DNA of 64,000 bases from Monosporascus cannonballus (lineage: Eukaryota > Ascomycota > Sordariomycetes > Xylariales): assembly GCA_004154925.1 (NCBI GenBank), contig QJNS01000037.1:338824-402823 (forward strand), given 5' to 3'. Position numbers and translations under genes: made by a program. This document shows positions 49,997 through 63,427 of the stretch, piece by piece (within the stretch, counting starts at the first letter, position 1; each line of letters opens with the position of its first letter). Below the pieces are notes generated by a model, which saw nothing but the letters and a program-made list of their open reading frames with translations, did not search any database and had not been told where the DNA came from.

Positions 49997-52900
49997 GGTG
50001 TCAAAGTTACCTCACAGCTCGTAGAAAGCCAGCACTTTAAGTTCGTCCGCCCAAACAAAAAGGAAGGGGTTTTGAAGAGAGGCACGCCAAAAAAAAAAAA
50101 AGAGAGAGAGAGCGAGAGCCCAGGGATAAGCGACCCAAGGGCACTTATAACGAAGGCGAAAGTCGAGACGACAGGTGCAAGTGCGGAGGCCGAAACCCGC
50201 GATTCAGGGTGCAGGTAGAGGATTTTAAATACAGGTTAAGCAGGGGGCATGGATATGCTGCACGAGGGAACCAAGTAATTGGAATCATTAGATGGAGTCA
50301 CTGAGCACTTCTCCGCACGCATGCTCACCTAGGAAAGTGAAGATCACATCATGAACCCTTGTTTCTCGGGCCAAGGTTCTCTCCTTGGCGCGAAGCGGAG
50401 AGACATGGCTGTACTTCTATTTGTCAAATCGATGCTACCCTGCCCGCGTCGATGCAGCGGACCACCACTTGCGGGTAAGGATTAATTGCATTGCTGGCTG
50501 TTGTCGGCGGTTTAAGACGCTTTTTCGACTTTAAGACTACGTGCGCCTTGGGAAGAAATATACTCCGCACCAAGCTTTTTTTTTTTTTTCCTTTCGGGAT
50601 AAGCAGGTAACTTCCCCCACTCATATTGCATTGGGCTGGATGCAAGCCCCCCCTGCCTCCCCTTCCGAAGCCAATAAAGTTCCCTTCCGGGGTCGAGGTT
50701 GTACCCCAACATGCCAGCATTCGAGCTAGTTGGGAAAAGGTTGGGGAACCTGGATTGACTTGCCATTGAGGGACTAGCGGGCCCATTGTATGAGCCGTGT
50801 GGCTGAAGAACGGTGAAGGACGCGGAGATAAAGCAAAGGGCACAACGTTGCAACAAGACATGACTAATAACATCGAGGCTCTGGGATCCCATTCGAAGGA
50901 ATTACAAATCGTTCGCTAAGAGGTCATTGGTGATTCGCCCGCATCTGAGACGCGAGTTCAAGCATTAAAGCGCATCTAGGCACAGGCCAAGAAGATTCGG
51001 ATTAGATGGCTCGGATGGATCCGACAGGACGGCCGAGACTGAGACTATCTCGTGCCCGTGTGAGCAGCGGTGCTCCTGATGGTTGCGCCCGCATGAGGCT
51101 ACTTACCCATTCTCTATAGGGGTTCACAAAGCCACGTGCTCGGGGGGGTGAGTATGCATATACCATATCTGCCATATTAATTAACCCTTGCAAAGGGGGG
51201 GTCACTGTGGTAGTCGCTCAATGTTAGCACAACCTTACGAAATCATCGAGTCGTTGGCCAAATATATCTGCCGGGGGGTTTACACGTCGTGTTTTCCATG
51301 ACCTAGACCATCGAGGTCCCTATGATATCTATGTGCAACCGACATCACAGATACACGATTGTGACATGGACCAACCGACCCCGAAACAATTTCTTCCGGT
51401 GCTGTTCACAACGGGGTACGGCACAACCAAGCTCAAGTGAAGCGTCATTTCGAATCGCTCTAGTCTCAGCTCACCGGAAACAAGTTAGTATCGGCACCAC
51501 GAGCAACTTTTCACAGGCGTAAGGTTCATGAAGTCACGGTAAGAAGGTGAATGCTACGCAAGGTGCCTTTTCAGGCACAGTAGTCGCCAGGGTTGGCTAA
51601 CAAGCTACGGCACAAACATCATCGCTCTCGATAATGGCATTACATTAGTAGCGTGGGCCAGACTCGTCGCGCCCGCCCTTTGTCCCGAGGATTCGGGAGT
51701 GATATTGGTTTAATGGCGAGAATTCAACCTACGGCGACAGAAGTCGGGACCGCATCCACTCGGCTATCACCCGACGACGTACGCCGGCCACACAGAGCAG
51801 CACAGAACGAGATGAGGGGTAATGACAAAATGCGGACGGAAAATGAACATCTCGAAGGATCGGTCCGGGGAACCAGGAAATTAACCCCCCTATGCGGCCA
51901 AGATGGCATACAGTTCGCACAGCTGATTTGTCATTCATCTATCTGCTTCACTGTTAATATGTGTCGCCTTTGGTTCGCATAGTTATCTCTAACATAGCCT
52001 CACTATCTCTACTTCAAGCGGCCCGCTTGGTAGACGGTTATTTGATATCTTCATGCATCTACTCCGGCCACACGACTACTCTTTCGGCGATAGCAGATGA
52101 GGACCAATCTTGGTAGGCTTCTTCAGACGCCTGCTACATAACCCTAAATACGCCGTCGCAGATAAGCATGGCTAGACACGGGCCTAAGTCCAGGGTATTG
52201 GTTATCCTTTTGCGGTCATCATCTCGTATATCACTTTGTCATGATTCGTGGCGCTTGCTGGTAAGCTGTCTTACTCGCCCGCAGTCGCTTCTGCGTCAAT
52301 AAGTCCAGGTTCGACCACTATTCAAAGCAGAGGCGCTGCCGTATTAGACGAAAAGAAACCAATGCACCTGCATATCGAAGATGGACCCTTAGCCAGTCTG
52401 GTATGGAACTCCAGTTACAGTCTCGACGACCCGCAGTAGTGCTCAGGAAGTATGCTCCAGAACCTTTGAGATGACCATGTCCAGTCTGACGAACAAATTG
52501 CTGCCTATGCACTCGTTGTTACTTAAGCTACTATCAATCTCAAGCCCTATACCAAGGAAGACTCGCGGATATGGACCTAGGAGGCTAGGGTTAAAATCTG
52601 CAGTCTTCGATAATTTGGTACGAGTGATGTCGAGCACATGGCATAGCCCACCCCACCAGGCTGAGATATCCCCTGACTGACCTGGCACACGATCTTGATT
52701 GCTTTTAAATTATGACTACTACTAAGAGTTGTTTCCACCTGTTTCAAACAGCTAGAGAGAATCCCCTTCCTAAACGACTTGTTTCATTGCGTACGACCTA
52801 ACGAGAGATTACGTGGGAGTTAAATTATCCAGTTTGGTAAACTCTCTACCGGAATCAACACTATCAATTCGGCACTGTTGTTAATTGCCCAAATTCGTCT

Positions 52901-55900
52901 TGTTAGAACTGGAGCCTCCTGTGCGATAGTGGTTCCCTCCCACCCCCTATTTGTATGCATTTTCCACATTCATATCTTAGCTGTCTCTTCCGGTGGGATT
53001 GGGGATAATTAGGTCCCCCTTTCTATTATGGTTGATCAAGACAGGTGACACTAGGGAGCCCGTAGGTCATCAGGTGCCTGATTTATCCCGGTGGCAATCA
53101 CCCCTTTATTGGGAGTGGCGCCGTGAAGCCTAGTATTTCTTGATCGCTTTACGTTTTTACAGTTTAGGGTTACGGGTCTTACTGTATCACAAGGACAGCC
53201 TTAGATGTACGAGAAGAATCACATAGCCTTCCTATAGGGCTTCCTTATTAATGAAGCCGTTGCTAGCAAAAGGTGTTGAATCCGAGTGACACGCAACCCT
53301 TTTTCCGCGCTTCATGACACGGCGTCTCAGCCTTGGGGGTCCCGATATAGAGACATAAAGTAAGATGAAAGAATACATCCCGTTCTTCAGGCTAGGGTTG
53401 CCGAAAGTCCAACATAATCACGGACCGACATATATTCTACGGTCGAAGTTCCGGAGACTAAGGGGTTGGAAGTCCCCTAATCGCTCTCTTTCCGAGGTCT
53501 TCTACCAGGAGGTGGTGAGGACACCCGAACAGGCAGATCTTGTTCCCTTGGCCAAACTGCCCACGATATAACAAGAAGGGATGAGCGGCGTTTGGAAAAG
53601 AAACTTTGAGCCTCTTGTACCCCTCATGGTGACATCGACCTCTCCCTTGGATTAGGTATCGGGCTTGACTCATGTCTAAATCGAGAAGCTAGTAAGCGCC
53701 TAATATTAATGTTTAGCCAGATTCGCTGATGGATTTGGAAACCCCAGAAGCTGGTACAGACGCCCTGCCACAACACCTGCGCCTCCGATAGGGGTTCTAC
53801 TTCGTCCACCTTGACATTTTCCATGTCAACGAATATCTATAACCATTCGACTACAAGCAGCACACCGTCTAGGATTAGCTCAAGCTCATCGTCGAACCGT
53901 ACACCATTATTTCCATGACCAGAGGGAGATGAGACCATTACCGACAATATGGTTACGTGGTATACTGGGAGAGCGACGCTGACAATGTCGGTCAGGGGGA
54001 CCTTACGCCAACCGTCAAGGACTCTTTCGGGGCTTGAGCTAGATTATGTGGTTCCATGAATTTTTTTCAATATAGAAATGATGTTGCTGCGGTTCTAATG
54101 CCCCTATGACTCGGAATCAGAAGCCTGACACTTAGCGGTGCAAAGGGTGTGAGTACCTGAATGTAATGAGAGGTATGACACGTTTTGGGAAGCCCGCTCC
54201 CTATATCCATCCAAATGAGGGTCGGAAGGGCCAAGACTAGAGTCAATTCAATACGGTACCATTTCGAAGGGTACGGTATTGTAATTATATCGCATTAAAA
54301 ACACGATTCCCTACTGTTATAAAGGTCCCTAATTTATCGGCATCGTAACTGTAGTTACGCACTGTAGAGAGGGCAGTTCTATGAACGTTATATACGAGCC
54401 AACCTGCCCCGCTTTTCCTTGTCGAGAGCGACCAATCGGTTTGGTAGAAGCAACCCTATCGTCAAAGATGCAAGCATTCAAATAACAATATCAACCTAAC
54501 ATCCCCTCCCCCTATTTATTACCAGATACTACGTCTCGCCATCAATATGCTGCCTTTACTGCTATTTTTCTCTCACATCATCGACAACATTCCTTCAATC
54601 CACGATGATTGACGTCACCAAAAGTCTCGTTTCGCGCGCCCACTGCTCTCGGCGCAAATCCTTCCTGGAGGATTCTCGGCCAAGGCGATCTACCCTTCCT
54701 TCCCTGCGACTCTTCTCTACTACCGCCCTCGCCAAAAGTCCAGCCTGTATGATGAGAAGGCGCCTGACAACTGACCTGATGATACATGCGAAGACGGGGT
54801 CAAGGTGAAAGAAGATGGACTCGTGTATCCTGGAATAGCTCGAAATCCTGGTTGGTGATAAGCCGTCAAGTGTGTGTGAAAAGAACTGGTTGAAGGTAGG
54901 TACTTATAATGGCGCCGTCATGTTTCCAAACACATTCATAATGTAGCAACTAGTCCGCCAGTACTGTGATGAGGCCATGGATCGTGGGGAGAAAGGCCAT
55001 CAAGTTGATACCCCTACATGCACACCATACCAAAACCAGCCATCCCGTTCTAATCAACGAGTATATTTCCGGGTTCTCTCTGCAGCCATCGCTTGGCGTG
55101 TCATTTCACGGTAGGAACATTCCTGACAACTGAAGCCTCCCCAAATGCTAACGCTCTCCGGATCTGAACCAAGCGTTAGATGAATTTGACAGTAGCCATG
55201 TTAAGAAGGAGACAGTAGAACATTGATTGGACCAACACCCCTTCCACGCTGCAATAGCAGATGATGCAGATGCCAAGTGGATGTCACTGTGGACAATGCG
55301 GCGCAGAGGAGGAAGCCATAGCGACAGGGAGTTTATGACCTAAGAGAAACCGAAGCGCTGATCAAGTATATCAGAACGCACCTATGAGTGGGATCTTCTG
55401 TTGAAACGCCTCTGGGAACAACCAAAAGAACGTATCCTGTCTCCCATGTTTAGTTCTGTCTCTGAACCATACCAAGTTGGACCGTGCCACCGCGCAAGCG
55501 TCTCCTAACCGTGATTCCTCGATATCTTTCACCAGTCATTGTGCAAGATGGCAGATATCAATGGTAGGGTAGTAGCCTGCTGACTATTTGCTTGTTTCGC
55601 GAATAGTAGTCAAATGTCCAAGCCGTCAATGGCGGCTTCCGAGGCTACATCTGTGGTCTAGCCGCGTTGAAGTGTTGTCGCATTTTGGGGGGGGGGACTG
55701 GACGTAAATTGATCCACCCGCGCCCCAGCCAGGCTCAGTTGCGCCTTTAACCAGGGCCCAGAAATCCTTCAACGGGGGTTGTTCACTATTCCGATGAGAA
55801 GATAGAGTGGCCCAGCCATTAATATCATTTTACTGAGGTGTTAGTCGCATAATTCTCCAGCCGTGGGTCCTAGTTTCGCTAATCGTCACAAGTTGAGCCA

Positions 55901-56640
55901 ATAAAAATACAACAAATTCGCACCATTTCCTTATTGAGGCAACTAAGTAACAGGTACCTCCAGAAAATTGTTATGATTAACGCCCTATCGCCTGCAAGCA
56001 GCTATCATATACTATACCTACCCTGCTGCCCATTTCAGTTTCAATCCGAACATCACTCTTCCAAAAATATGCATAATATGGCTAGTCCTTGATGAGATGC
56101 TAGTAAGGCAGCCCCACATAACCTCCTGGGATGAATGCCATACTAACCCTATCGCGGCCTGAATGAGCATATAGTGATCATATTCGAATGGTGCGTATGA
56201 GATGTGGTGCTAATTATTACAGTCATAGAGCCAAAGAGAAGAGATCGATCGACTGAGGGATGGGAGAAGCTTCGACCGCGAGTTGACACCCAAGACTTAA
56301 ATCATGGGCTTACCAAGCCTGTGAAAATTGGCACTGTTAGTATGAGCATTTAAGCAAGTGCAGAGCGACATGTGGACCTGGTCATACAGTGTTTGTTTGA
56401 ACCGTAATTTGATGTATTTATACATACATGTTTTTCGGGGGTCATGCAGCTAACCCTGCGATGAATGCCTGGATGGGGCAACTTGCTCATGCGGAGTACC
56501 ACACAACCCGGCGGCTATTTATTGATTGGGATGATTAAGAGATAAAAATGGGGGAGTTCTGCTTTCGTACTTGTTATATTATCTTGTAAACCAGTACCGC
56601 AGGGACTTGTAATCGACAATTACTACAGTCCTCTTTCAAA
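49997..56640. other. 6.6-kb gene-poor stretch
   Basis: I found no gene. Composition is ordinary, so it is not a RIP block. The first few hundred bases contain the permease promoter and an A-run followed by GA repeats (50090-50120), and a T-run lies at 50575-50590. A frame at 54605-54808 starts with MIDVTKSLVSR and sits next to a segment reading DKPSSVCEKNWLK (about 54860-54895), which faintly recalls the DNA-binding half of pogo-type transposases, but the frames do not connect and I do not claim it. A G-run lies at about 55688-55696. Confidence 0.45.
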
Positions 56641-58679
56641 ATGGATGGAGCCCAGCAGTTTATCGAAAGCTATAGCCGCTTCAGCGAGTATCCTGGGAAC
56701 CTTTTAGAGGACGAAAACCGACATAGGTCTCATAGATACAAGGCAGAACTGGAAAAACACCAAAAGGGCTTATTTCGCATCTGTCACACTTACTAAGGAT
56801 CAGGTGCACAGCTCTTGAGGATATATTGACTTGTCTCAAGCTAGGAAGCGTTGATCCCATTTGTTGTGGGCGATCCACTGATATAGGGCTCCGGAAGGGA
56901 ATAACAATCACCCGAAGACCCTAGCCAGGGGTGCCCTTTTCTATGACAGCATCAATAGCAATGAAGACGAGTCTTTCATCCTTGTTCCCCTCCGTGACTT
57001 CGGGGACGACTCAAAAGGTCTGGCACTATATCCGCCCCTATCCGTCACTGTCCTAATTGCCTTCAAGCCAATTCAACTGTAACATCGTAAACGAGGAGAG
57101 CCTGCGGGAGTACTTTGGTGAGAAAGTCCCGGGGCCGCCGTCTCCATTGCAACTACCCTCACTAAAACCTGATCCTAAGTGCCGGTTGATGTGGGTTAGA
57201 TTTCCAGAGGTGAATTGCAATTGATATTAACAGAAGCGCGTAGTCTGATCGAAACACCCCATCCGGAAGCTCGCCGCCTCAGTCTCACAAAATCCATGCT
57301 CCTGCGTATCTTGACATACCACCAGGTCTCCTCATGCTATCTGAATTTCATCACATTCTTTGGCTCGAAGACTGGAGCAACTGACGTGAGCTTCGGAGGA
57401 TTCCGCGGGGAAAGTAGTTTGACTACAACCAGGCAAACAAGATCACAAGCACTTGGTCGAAGTGGGCGTCGTATCCAATTGTGCTACACTCTCGGGACAG
57501 TCCAAGACAACCGGCGAGAGGCATTTCAATCTCCTAGCTGGGAACGTACGGAACAAGACACAGCCCCAAGAGCGGTCAAGCGGTGGGTTCGGCCGCGGGC
57601 GTCGGTTCATCATCAGTTTGACCCGGAAATGGGAACGATGTTGTGGATCATAACGGCACCGGTTACGCCAGGCGGGAAATCCGTCCCTCTGACGGAGAAA
57701 AGCAAAAGCAATATATGGACACCAGAATTCAGAGACTATATGAATAAGCAGCACCGCGAAGGAAAGTTTCTTACGCCGCAGTCTTGTTTCTCAATGTCCC
57801 TTGACATCCATTTGAAGCTCGCCGCCTGGTCTGTCGAGTATTTCTCGGACTGCATGCAAGATATAGACGACAATCTCCAGCGACTAGTGTGTCCATATCT
57901 CAAAAGGTTCACGTAGAAACACAAAAGCTGACAATGTCTTAGACAAACAAGTACATGCAGGTTCAGGCGGTGCAAGTACACGAGCTGGACCTGCAATTAC
58001 TGTACATTATGATGGATCTCACGGAGGAGCTCCAAAGCTGTCTCTCAAGTAACTATAAAGTATTGAAGTCACTTGCAGAGTTCTACGAGATTCAATTTCT
58101 TCCTGAGATGGAGAAGCTCGACTGCATCGGCTGGAAGGAGCAGTGCAGAGCAGAAATCGTACGTTTCCTCCGTGAACCGAAAGGGTTCATTCTTGAGGTC
58201 GAAGGTATCGCCAATCCTGCGGAGGCGCTTGCAGCAACGGTGAATCGTCGCGAGAGTTTCGTAAGTTCAACATATCTCCGAGGTGCCTTTCGGAGTCAAT
58301 GCAGCTGACGCCGATCCCCTCGGATCTCGAAAGTTCTTCAAAACCAGACCAACTACCGCATGTACGAGGAAACTGTTACAATGAGCCTATTACAGAAGAT
58401 CGCCTTCATTTACCTGCCGGTATCCATCATATCTGTCAGTACGACCGCGTTCGTTTTCCTGTCTCCCCGCCCCTACTGATATTCTTCCCTATCATTTAGA
58501 CAATCTTCGGCACGGATATAGTAAAGTTCCAACCAGACCTAGAGCCGGGTCAGACGTATTCCTGGTCCCTCATAGCATTCCTCAGCTGGTTGATAACGAC
58601 GGGGATCTTTACCACCCTGACCTGGGTCCTGTCAGAGCTTTGGAAAGGCCGCAAAAGCAGAAGACAGGAGCATTCGTAA
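56641..58679 (+). pseudogene. CorA-like membrane-protein gene with several frameshifts
   Basis: Fungal CorA-like (Mg2+ transporter-related) membrane protein. From the ATG at 56641 a start like MDGAQQFIESYSRFSEYPGN reads in frame for about 50 codons, then the frame is lost repeatedly until 57070. From 57209 coding is clean: TPHPEARRLSLTKS, LTYHQVSSCYLNF, GTMLWIITAPVTPGG. Introns at 57887-57942 (GTGTGT...TTAG) and 58435-58499 (GTCAGT...TTAG) splice in phase. The next exon has VQAVQVHELDLQLL and the coiled stalk. Two small indels follow close together: an extra base near 58293 and a missing base near 58331 put about 40 bp in another register and create TGA at 58306-58308. The two terminal helices are present (SLLQKIAFIYLPVSIIS, then SWSLIAFLSWLITTGIF), and the protein ends at TAA 58677-58679. 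Confidence 0.7.
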
Positions 58680-59630
58680 AAAATACACAATACGATTATA
58701 CTCGGGATATAGAAGACGACTCCCGGCCTGCCAAACCACTCAGAACATTCTTGTTGTCGAGATCCCGGGTTCCGAAAGGCGGGCGATCGAATGGCTTATA
58801 GTACAAGCTCTTATTTGCCTATGTAATTTTCCGAGACTGGGCTGGGTATCGATACGATGGTGGATGACGTCAATGCACCATTTAAGGCGACAATGCTGCC
58901 ATTTTCGAGTCCCGGCCGTCGGACCCGGACACGAAACGGGATCTGCTTATGGGAGGAAGATCGCAGCGCTAACCGCTAGATTGGATTTGTTGTCAAAACT
59001 GGTGGCTGCGGTGCCTTATTCTCACCCTCCCGCCTTCATTTACAGTACTATATCTCGTGAGTCTAGTCCGACATATAACATCCTCCTCACGCTAACATAC
59101 GCTTGATTTAGGTAGTCATTGATGGGGAAATCTCAACTTGAGCCTCTTGAAGAGTTTCGCCAGATATGAATACCGTTCTGCGAGAATAGATATAACCAAA
59201 TAACGCTTGATCAATATACAGGTTGAGCGCCTGACGTTTTGCCATAATCTAATACGTTCTGTCATTCGCAGGGTTCAATTTCATACGGATTCACAGGTCT
59301 ATTAAAGTGAAGTGCCGTACTTGGTAATGGCATGATTACCAGCAAGAAAAACCCTGGCTGGACAAAAAAAAAAAAAAAAAAAAAGCCGGCTGGAGCGCGT
59401 AGCTAATTAAAATGTCTTTATCCTTTCTAGACGGACGCAAAAGCAACTCTCCTACATAAGCCCTCATATATCCAGCATCCAGCATATTCCCGTACGGCAT
59501 TTCCAGATGCCGCCCAGCCGCTTCCCCAGCCTCCTGCACCGCTGCATTTCCTCGGAACGCGGCGGCAACCCTACCCAGCTCCGGGCCCGGCGGACGGGGT
59601 GGCTTGTTGCGGCGGCTCTCCGCGGCCTCG
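58680..59630. other. Intergenic DNA with a poly(A) run
   Basis: No gene recognised. An uninterrupted run of about 21 A occurs at 59364-59384; such a run could be the tail of a plus-strand retroposed copy, but I see no recognisable copy upstream and no target duplication. Confidence 0.4.
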
Positions 59631-59825
59631 CTAAGCCTGCGAAACCTCCCGCCGCTGCTCGGCCACTTCGTGTTTCTGGGGGAGCCGCTCCACCCGCTGC
59701 CGTCTGCGCCACCTCCGACCGGCGGCGCCGCTTTCGATGTCGGCGCGCGCGGTGCGCTCCCGCTCCTTCTCCGCCCTCTTGCGCTTGATTTTGGAGACGG
59801 CGATGGCCACGAGATATGCGGGGAG
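59631..59825 (-). CDS. Orphan GC-rich exon-like fragment, C-terminal 65 codons
   Basis: On the minus strand, after a possible acceptor (GTGTAG, ending at 59826), 64 codons run without a stop to TAG at 59631-59633. Third positions are nearly all G or C, unlike the surrounding DNA but like the housekeeping genes at 42-46 kb. The reading starts LPAYLVAIAVSKIKRKR, a hydrophobic patch followed by a very basic Arg/Lys/Glu segment. No upstream exon could be joined. About 120 bp further up, the minus strand has another short GC-rich reading (YHLPAKNARVQPDVS, then stop, about 60005-59960). I do not recognise the protein. It may be a remnant of a moved or deleted gene. Confidence 0.3.
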   Translation of the reverse strand, partial: LPAYLVAIAVSKIKRKRAEKERERTARADIESGAAGRRWRRRQRVERLPQKHEVAEQRREVSQA

Positions 59826-62800
59826 CTACACGACGCGCGCATAGGAAAGGTTAATGTTCCGCTCGTATAGATGAGCAGTAATAACATAGATCAACAACAG
59901 TTTTTCGTCCCCCGAAAATTTCTTTTGCAAGCATATAAAGATCTTTACGCATACATTTAACTGACGTCGGGCTGCACGCGGGCGTTCTTGGCCGGCAGGT
60001 GATATCTGTCGGGTATCAATTCCTAAGGCATGATTACCGCCCCTGTGCTACCATCCAGGAAATCGGCAAGGCGGGATGAAGCCGCCCGGTCGAATCGCAT
60101 TGACGTCGAGTAACATGACGGCGCCGTACCTCCCGAAACGACACCGCTGAACCAATTATCTACAAACAATATGAGAGTACTAATTATAGGTCTACCATTT
60201 TTATGGAATAACTGGCTAGTACGTCATCGTGGTGATGTGTCGATAACCCTGTACTATATCTGGCCATAAAGGTGTCTTTAAGAAAGAAAGGAAGGATGAG
60301 ATAAAAATAGCGCGAAAGCACAGTAGAAACCCTGGGTCTGTCAACGTGGAAAATAAATACCAAAAATCGCGAATCTCTATTTAGGGGCGTAACCTACGCC
60401 AAGCTTCTGTTATGGAAATAGGGGTAGAATAGGGATAATACGACCCACATTATCTGTGCAAACTGTTCAGTCACAACCAATTGTTAACATGACTTACCTT
60501 AAACAAAACCGGGCCTTCAGCCTGTAACGACTCCTCTTGCAGATCCCAAGCAATATCAAGCTGACTAGTCCCTCAATCGATCTACTGATATCCATATAAG
60601 TTCACTAGCTACGTCGTTGACTTCCCCTTCGAGTGCTTGTTCCAGGGTAACTTACAGGTATCAGAAGGACAGGGTTTTCTCCCGCTGATGATCAGTTCGC
60701 TGCTTAGTAATTCGGCGAGGGACATATCTTCACATCTGAAGTGGGGGCTCAACAGGGGATGCATCTCACAGGACGATAGTGGGGCCGATGACGCAATTGC
60801 GCCTCCCAAGTCGGCCGCTTGGCGGCTTGGGGACGCATGATATGAATAAGTTTGCACGAAAACGGCCCGCGAGATTCGCTGCACTAGAAGAGGCGCATTC
60901 GAGATACGCTGCGGTCCGTATTCAGTTGATACCTGACCTTGGGTAACACATGCGCTGGAGATATTATTCTTGTGAGCGGGTGGTAGATTGCGAACCCGGA
61001 GCTTGTGACAACGGATTGGACCCTGAATTTCCTCGGCACTTGTGAGACAATGCCGCCCACCTTGGACCGGGGAGCTTGGAAACGATGGTGGCGTAGCATC
61101 TGCCTAGACGCGTAGTATAAAATCCGTTCGTGTGGACGGCCAATCTCATCCCCGGTCACCCATACATATGCCCTGCTTAACATTGTACTGGATATCTGGG
61201 GTCGCAATCGACGAAACAATCGTCGGCACAATGACGCTAGTTGGGAACCGCAACGGTAAGGCAGGGATTCCCGCGTGTCGACCCCGAAAACGGATCGGAA
61301 CGGCTCGCCAGGGCTGCTTCTGATTAATAAGGCAAGCTGGGATGGTCTTCTCGGATTGCCCGATTAGACCGAGCGGGGACTGAACAAACCGTCTCGAAGA
61401 TCAGATGAGACCGGGTGGTTCACGAGGGATTCCCAAATGCCAGGAAGCCTAGGAAGTCCCGGTAACCTGTGCTAACAATGCTGTCATGCGGTTATTTAGT
61501 GTTCTTGCAAGCATGCACTTCGCGTCCGCGAGCGATGCAGATCTGGGGAGTTTCAGGTGAAGGCAGAGACATGCGTATACGGTGTAATGGCTCTTCGCGA
61601 CTTAGCTATGGCTGCGTGTGCATCTCTGTGTTACGAAGCTTTTGTTTGTGAGGTCATATCTATTTCGGGACGCTGCAGCCGAGTCCTCCATCGGTTTCTC
61701 GAAGCAGCAACCCGGCCATCAAGCCATCCTGTTTCGGACGAGGTATAGAAGAACATGGGAGAGAGAACAAATGCTACGGTCCCGAGCACCGTCCAAGAAC
61801 CCCCAGATGCTCGAGTATGAAAGATAGAGATATAGATTCGTAAAGTAGGTAGCAAAGGGACTGATGGAATACAAGACTAACACTACGAAGGCATATAATA
61901 TCAGCATTGATGGACGCTCGCAGCCGGGTTCGTCTGATAGCCGTCGTAATCTCCCAGAGCGGGTATTTTTAACCAAGTGAAATCTCATTCTACCTCGTAT
62001 TCCTTTATATTCTATGTTAAAGCCTTTCGGGATGTTCTAATGCAGCTGTAGTAGGTTTTTAATTGGACCTATCAAAACTTAACGGCGTTCATATCCATCA
62101 AATTACCGATTTAGGTAGGCCACCGCAAGCCGCAATCAACGAGTCAGTCGGCACTTACATTACAAGTAGGAGGTATATGCATGTCGCGTTCCACGCGCCC
62201 CCGCATAATGCATCGTTCTTAATATGCCCTTGGCTTGGGTACACGCAAATAGTTAAGACCCTTCTACACAGAGAACTGGTATTGAATGGCCCCGTGTACA
62301 GGCACAATATTGTGTGGGTGGGTGACCGAGGGAATGATGAGTGAGTGGCTGAACACCTTCGAGGTGTCGCACCAGCCATACATATCTTTAATATTCCACA
62401 CAGGTACATACAGTAAAGTACTGTGCTCCATACTGGAGCTAAAAGGGTCTATCAGACGCACTCGAGGTGCCCCACATCATGGGAACTCGGGGAGGGGAGG
62501 CTTAATATTATTGGCGCCATCGCCATCCCGCCCTCAACTGGCCTGCCCGGCCCATGACGTTCTCATCGTACCAATGCAGCCCCGATCTGGGAATCGCCTT
62601 AGCAGGTACAATATCCTTAGGCTTCAAGGAAGAGAGGGGCGGGGAACTGCACGCCATCTCATTCTTCCGACTACCTGACTGACCTAGATAGATACTGCTT
62701 CTTTTTCTCCCATCGTCCCATCGTCGTGTTTCGTGATCCTATTGTTTATTGACATGTATGATTAGAGAGATTACAGCATCTCTATCTAGAAATTCTCGCC

Positions 62801-63131
62801 ATCCTTCCCGTAAAGGGAATCCATCATCCGCAGGGGTTACTACTGCTAGAGCGCGGACCGACCGACAGCGTGTCGCTGCAAGTAAGTCGGCCAGTCGCAT
62901 TCAACGCATAGGGACCTGACTTGTTGAGCTACTCACTCATATTCCCCCGACCGAACAAGCTCCCGTCCACTTGCTGTCCAATCTTAAAAGGGCACGAGAA
63001 AAAGGAGGTCAAGCCTGTCGCATCTCTTACCCGAACCCCTTTAGAGTTCTGCTCTGCTGCGTCCTGACTGCAAACCCAATTGCGGAAATCTTGCGACAAG
63101 ATAAACGATACGATAGGCACGAAAAAAAAAA
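59826..63131. other. 3.3-kb stretch without a recognised gene
   Basis: Open frames are short, overlapping and without motifs. The last few hundred bases (62700-63131), rich in C/T and with several CATC boxes, look like the promoter and leader of the gene starting at 63132. A run of about 11 A (63121-63131) precedes that ATG directly. Confidence 0.45.
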
Positions 63132-63427
63132 ATGAACGGCGCAAATGAGCAGGCATCGTCGACGGGCGCCACCGCCCATGCGCAACAGGCGCAACCGGAA
63201 CAACAACAACTGAAGTCGCAGCCGTTGACGAGACCTCAATTACAACAATATCCACCCCTGCCATCTCAATCGTCAACCGTCCCGCCCATGATGGCCGGCG
63301 CCAACGGAAATGGCGCGAACTCAACCCCGACATCGTCACCCGCCGCCGCCGCACTGTCAACGTTAAATAAGAAGCGCAAGAAGGAAGGTTTAAAACCCAT
63401 CATCACAACTGAGGGTCCCGGCCCGGC
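63132..63427 (+). CDS. 5' exon of an unidentified gene, runs off the window
   Basis: From ATG at 63132, preceded by an A-rich leader, 98 codons lead to a strong donor (GTAAGT at 63428), phase 2. The encoded stretch is low-complexity: Gln-rich (residues about 15-45), then Pro/Ser, Asn/Gly and Ala segments, followed by the basic LNKKRKKEGLKPIITTE. Such disordered, Gln-rich starts with a nuclear-localisation-like KKRKK are common in fungal transcription and chromatin proteins, but I do not recognise this one. C/T-rich sequence after the donor fits an intron. The rest of the gene lies beyond 64000 or in short exons I could not place. Confidence 0.6.

Noticed and set aside
54605..54900. Possible pogo-type transposase N-terminus (MIDVTKSLVSR..., EKNWLK)
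   Set aside because: The two suggestive segments are in frames separated by stops, and nothing downstream resembles the DDE catalytic domain.
55250..55400. Possible retroelement RNase H or zinc-finger relic
   Set aside because: No consistent frame and no conserved residues could be followed beyond a few codons.
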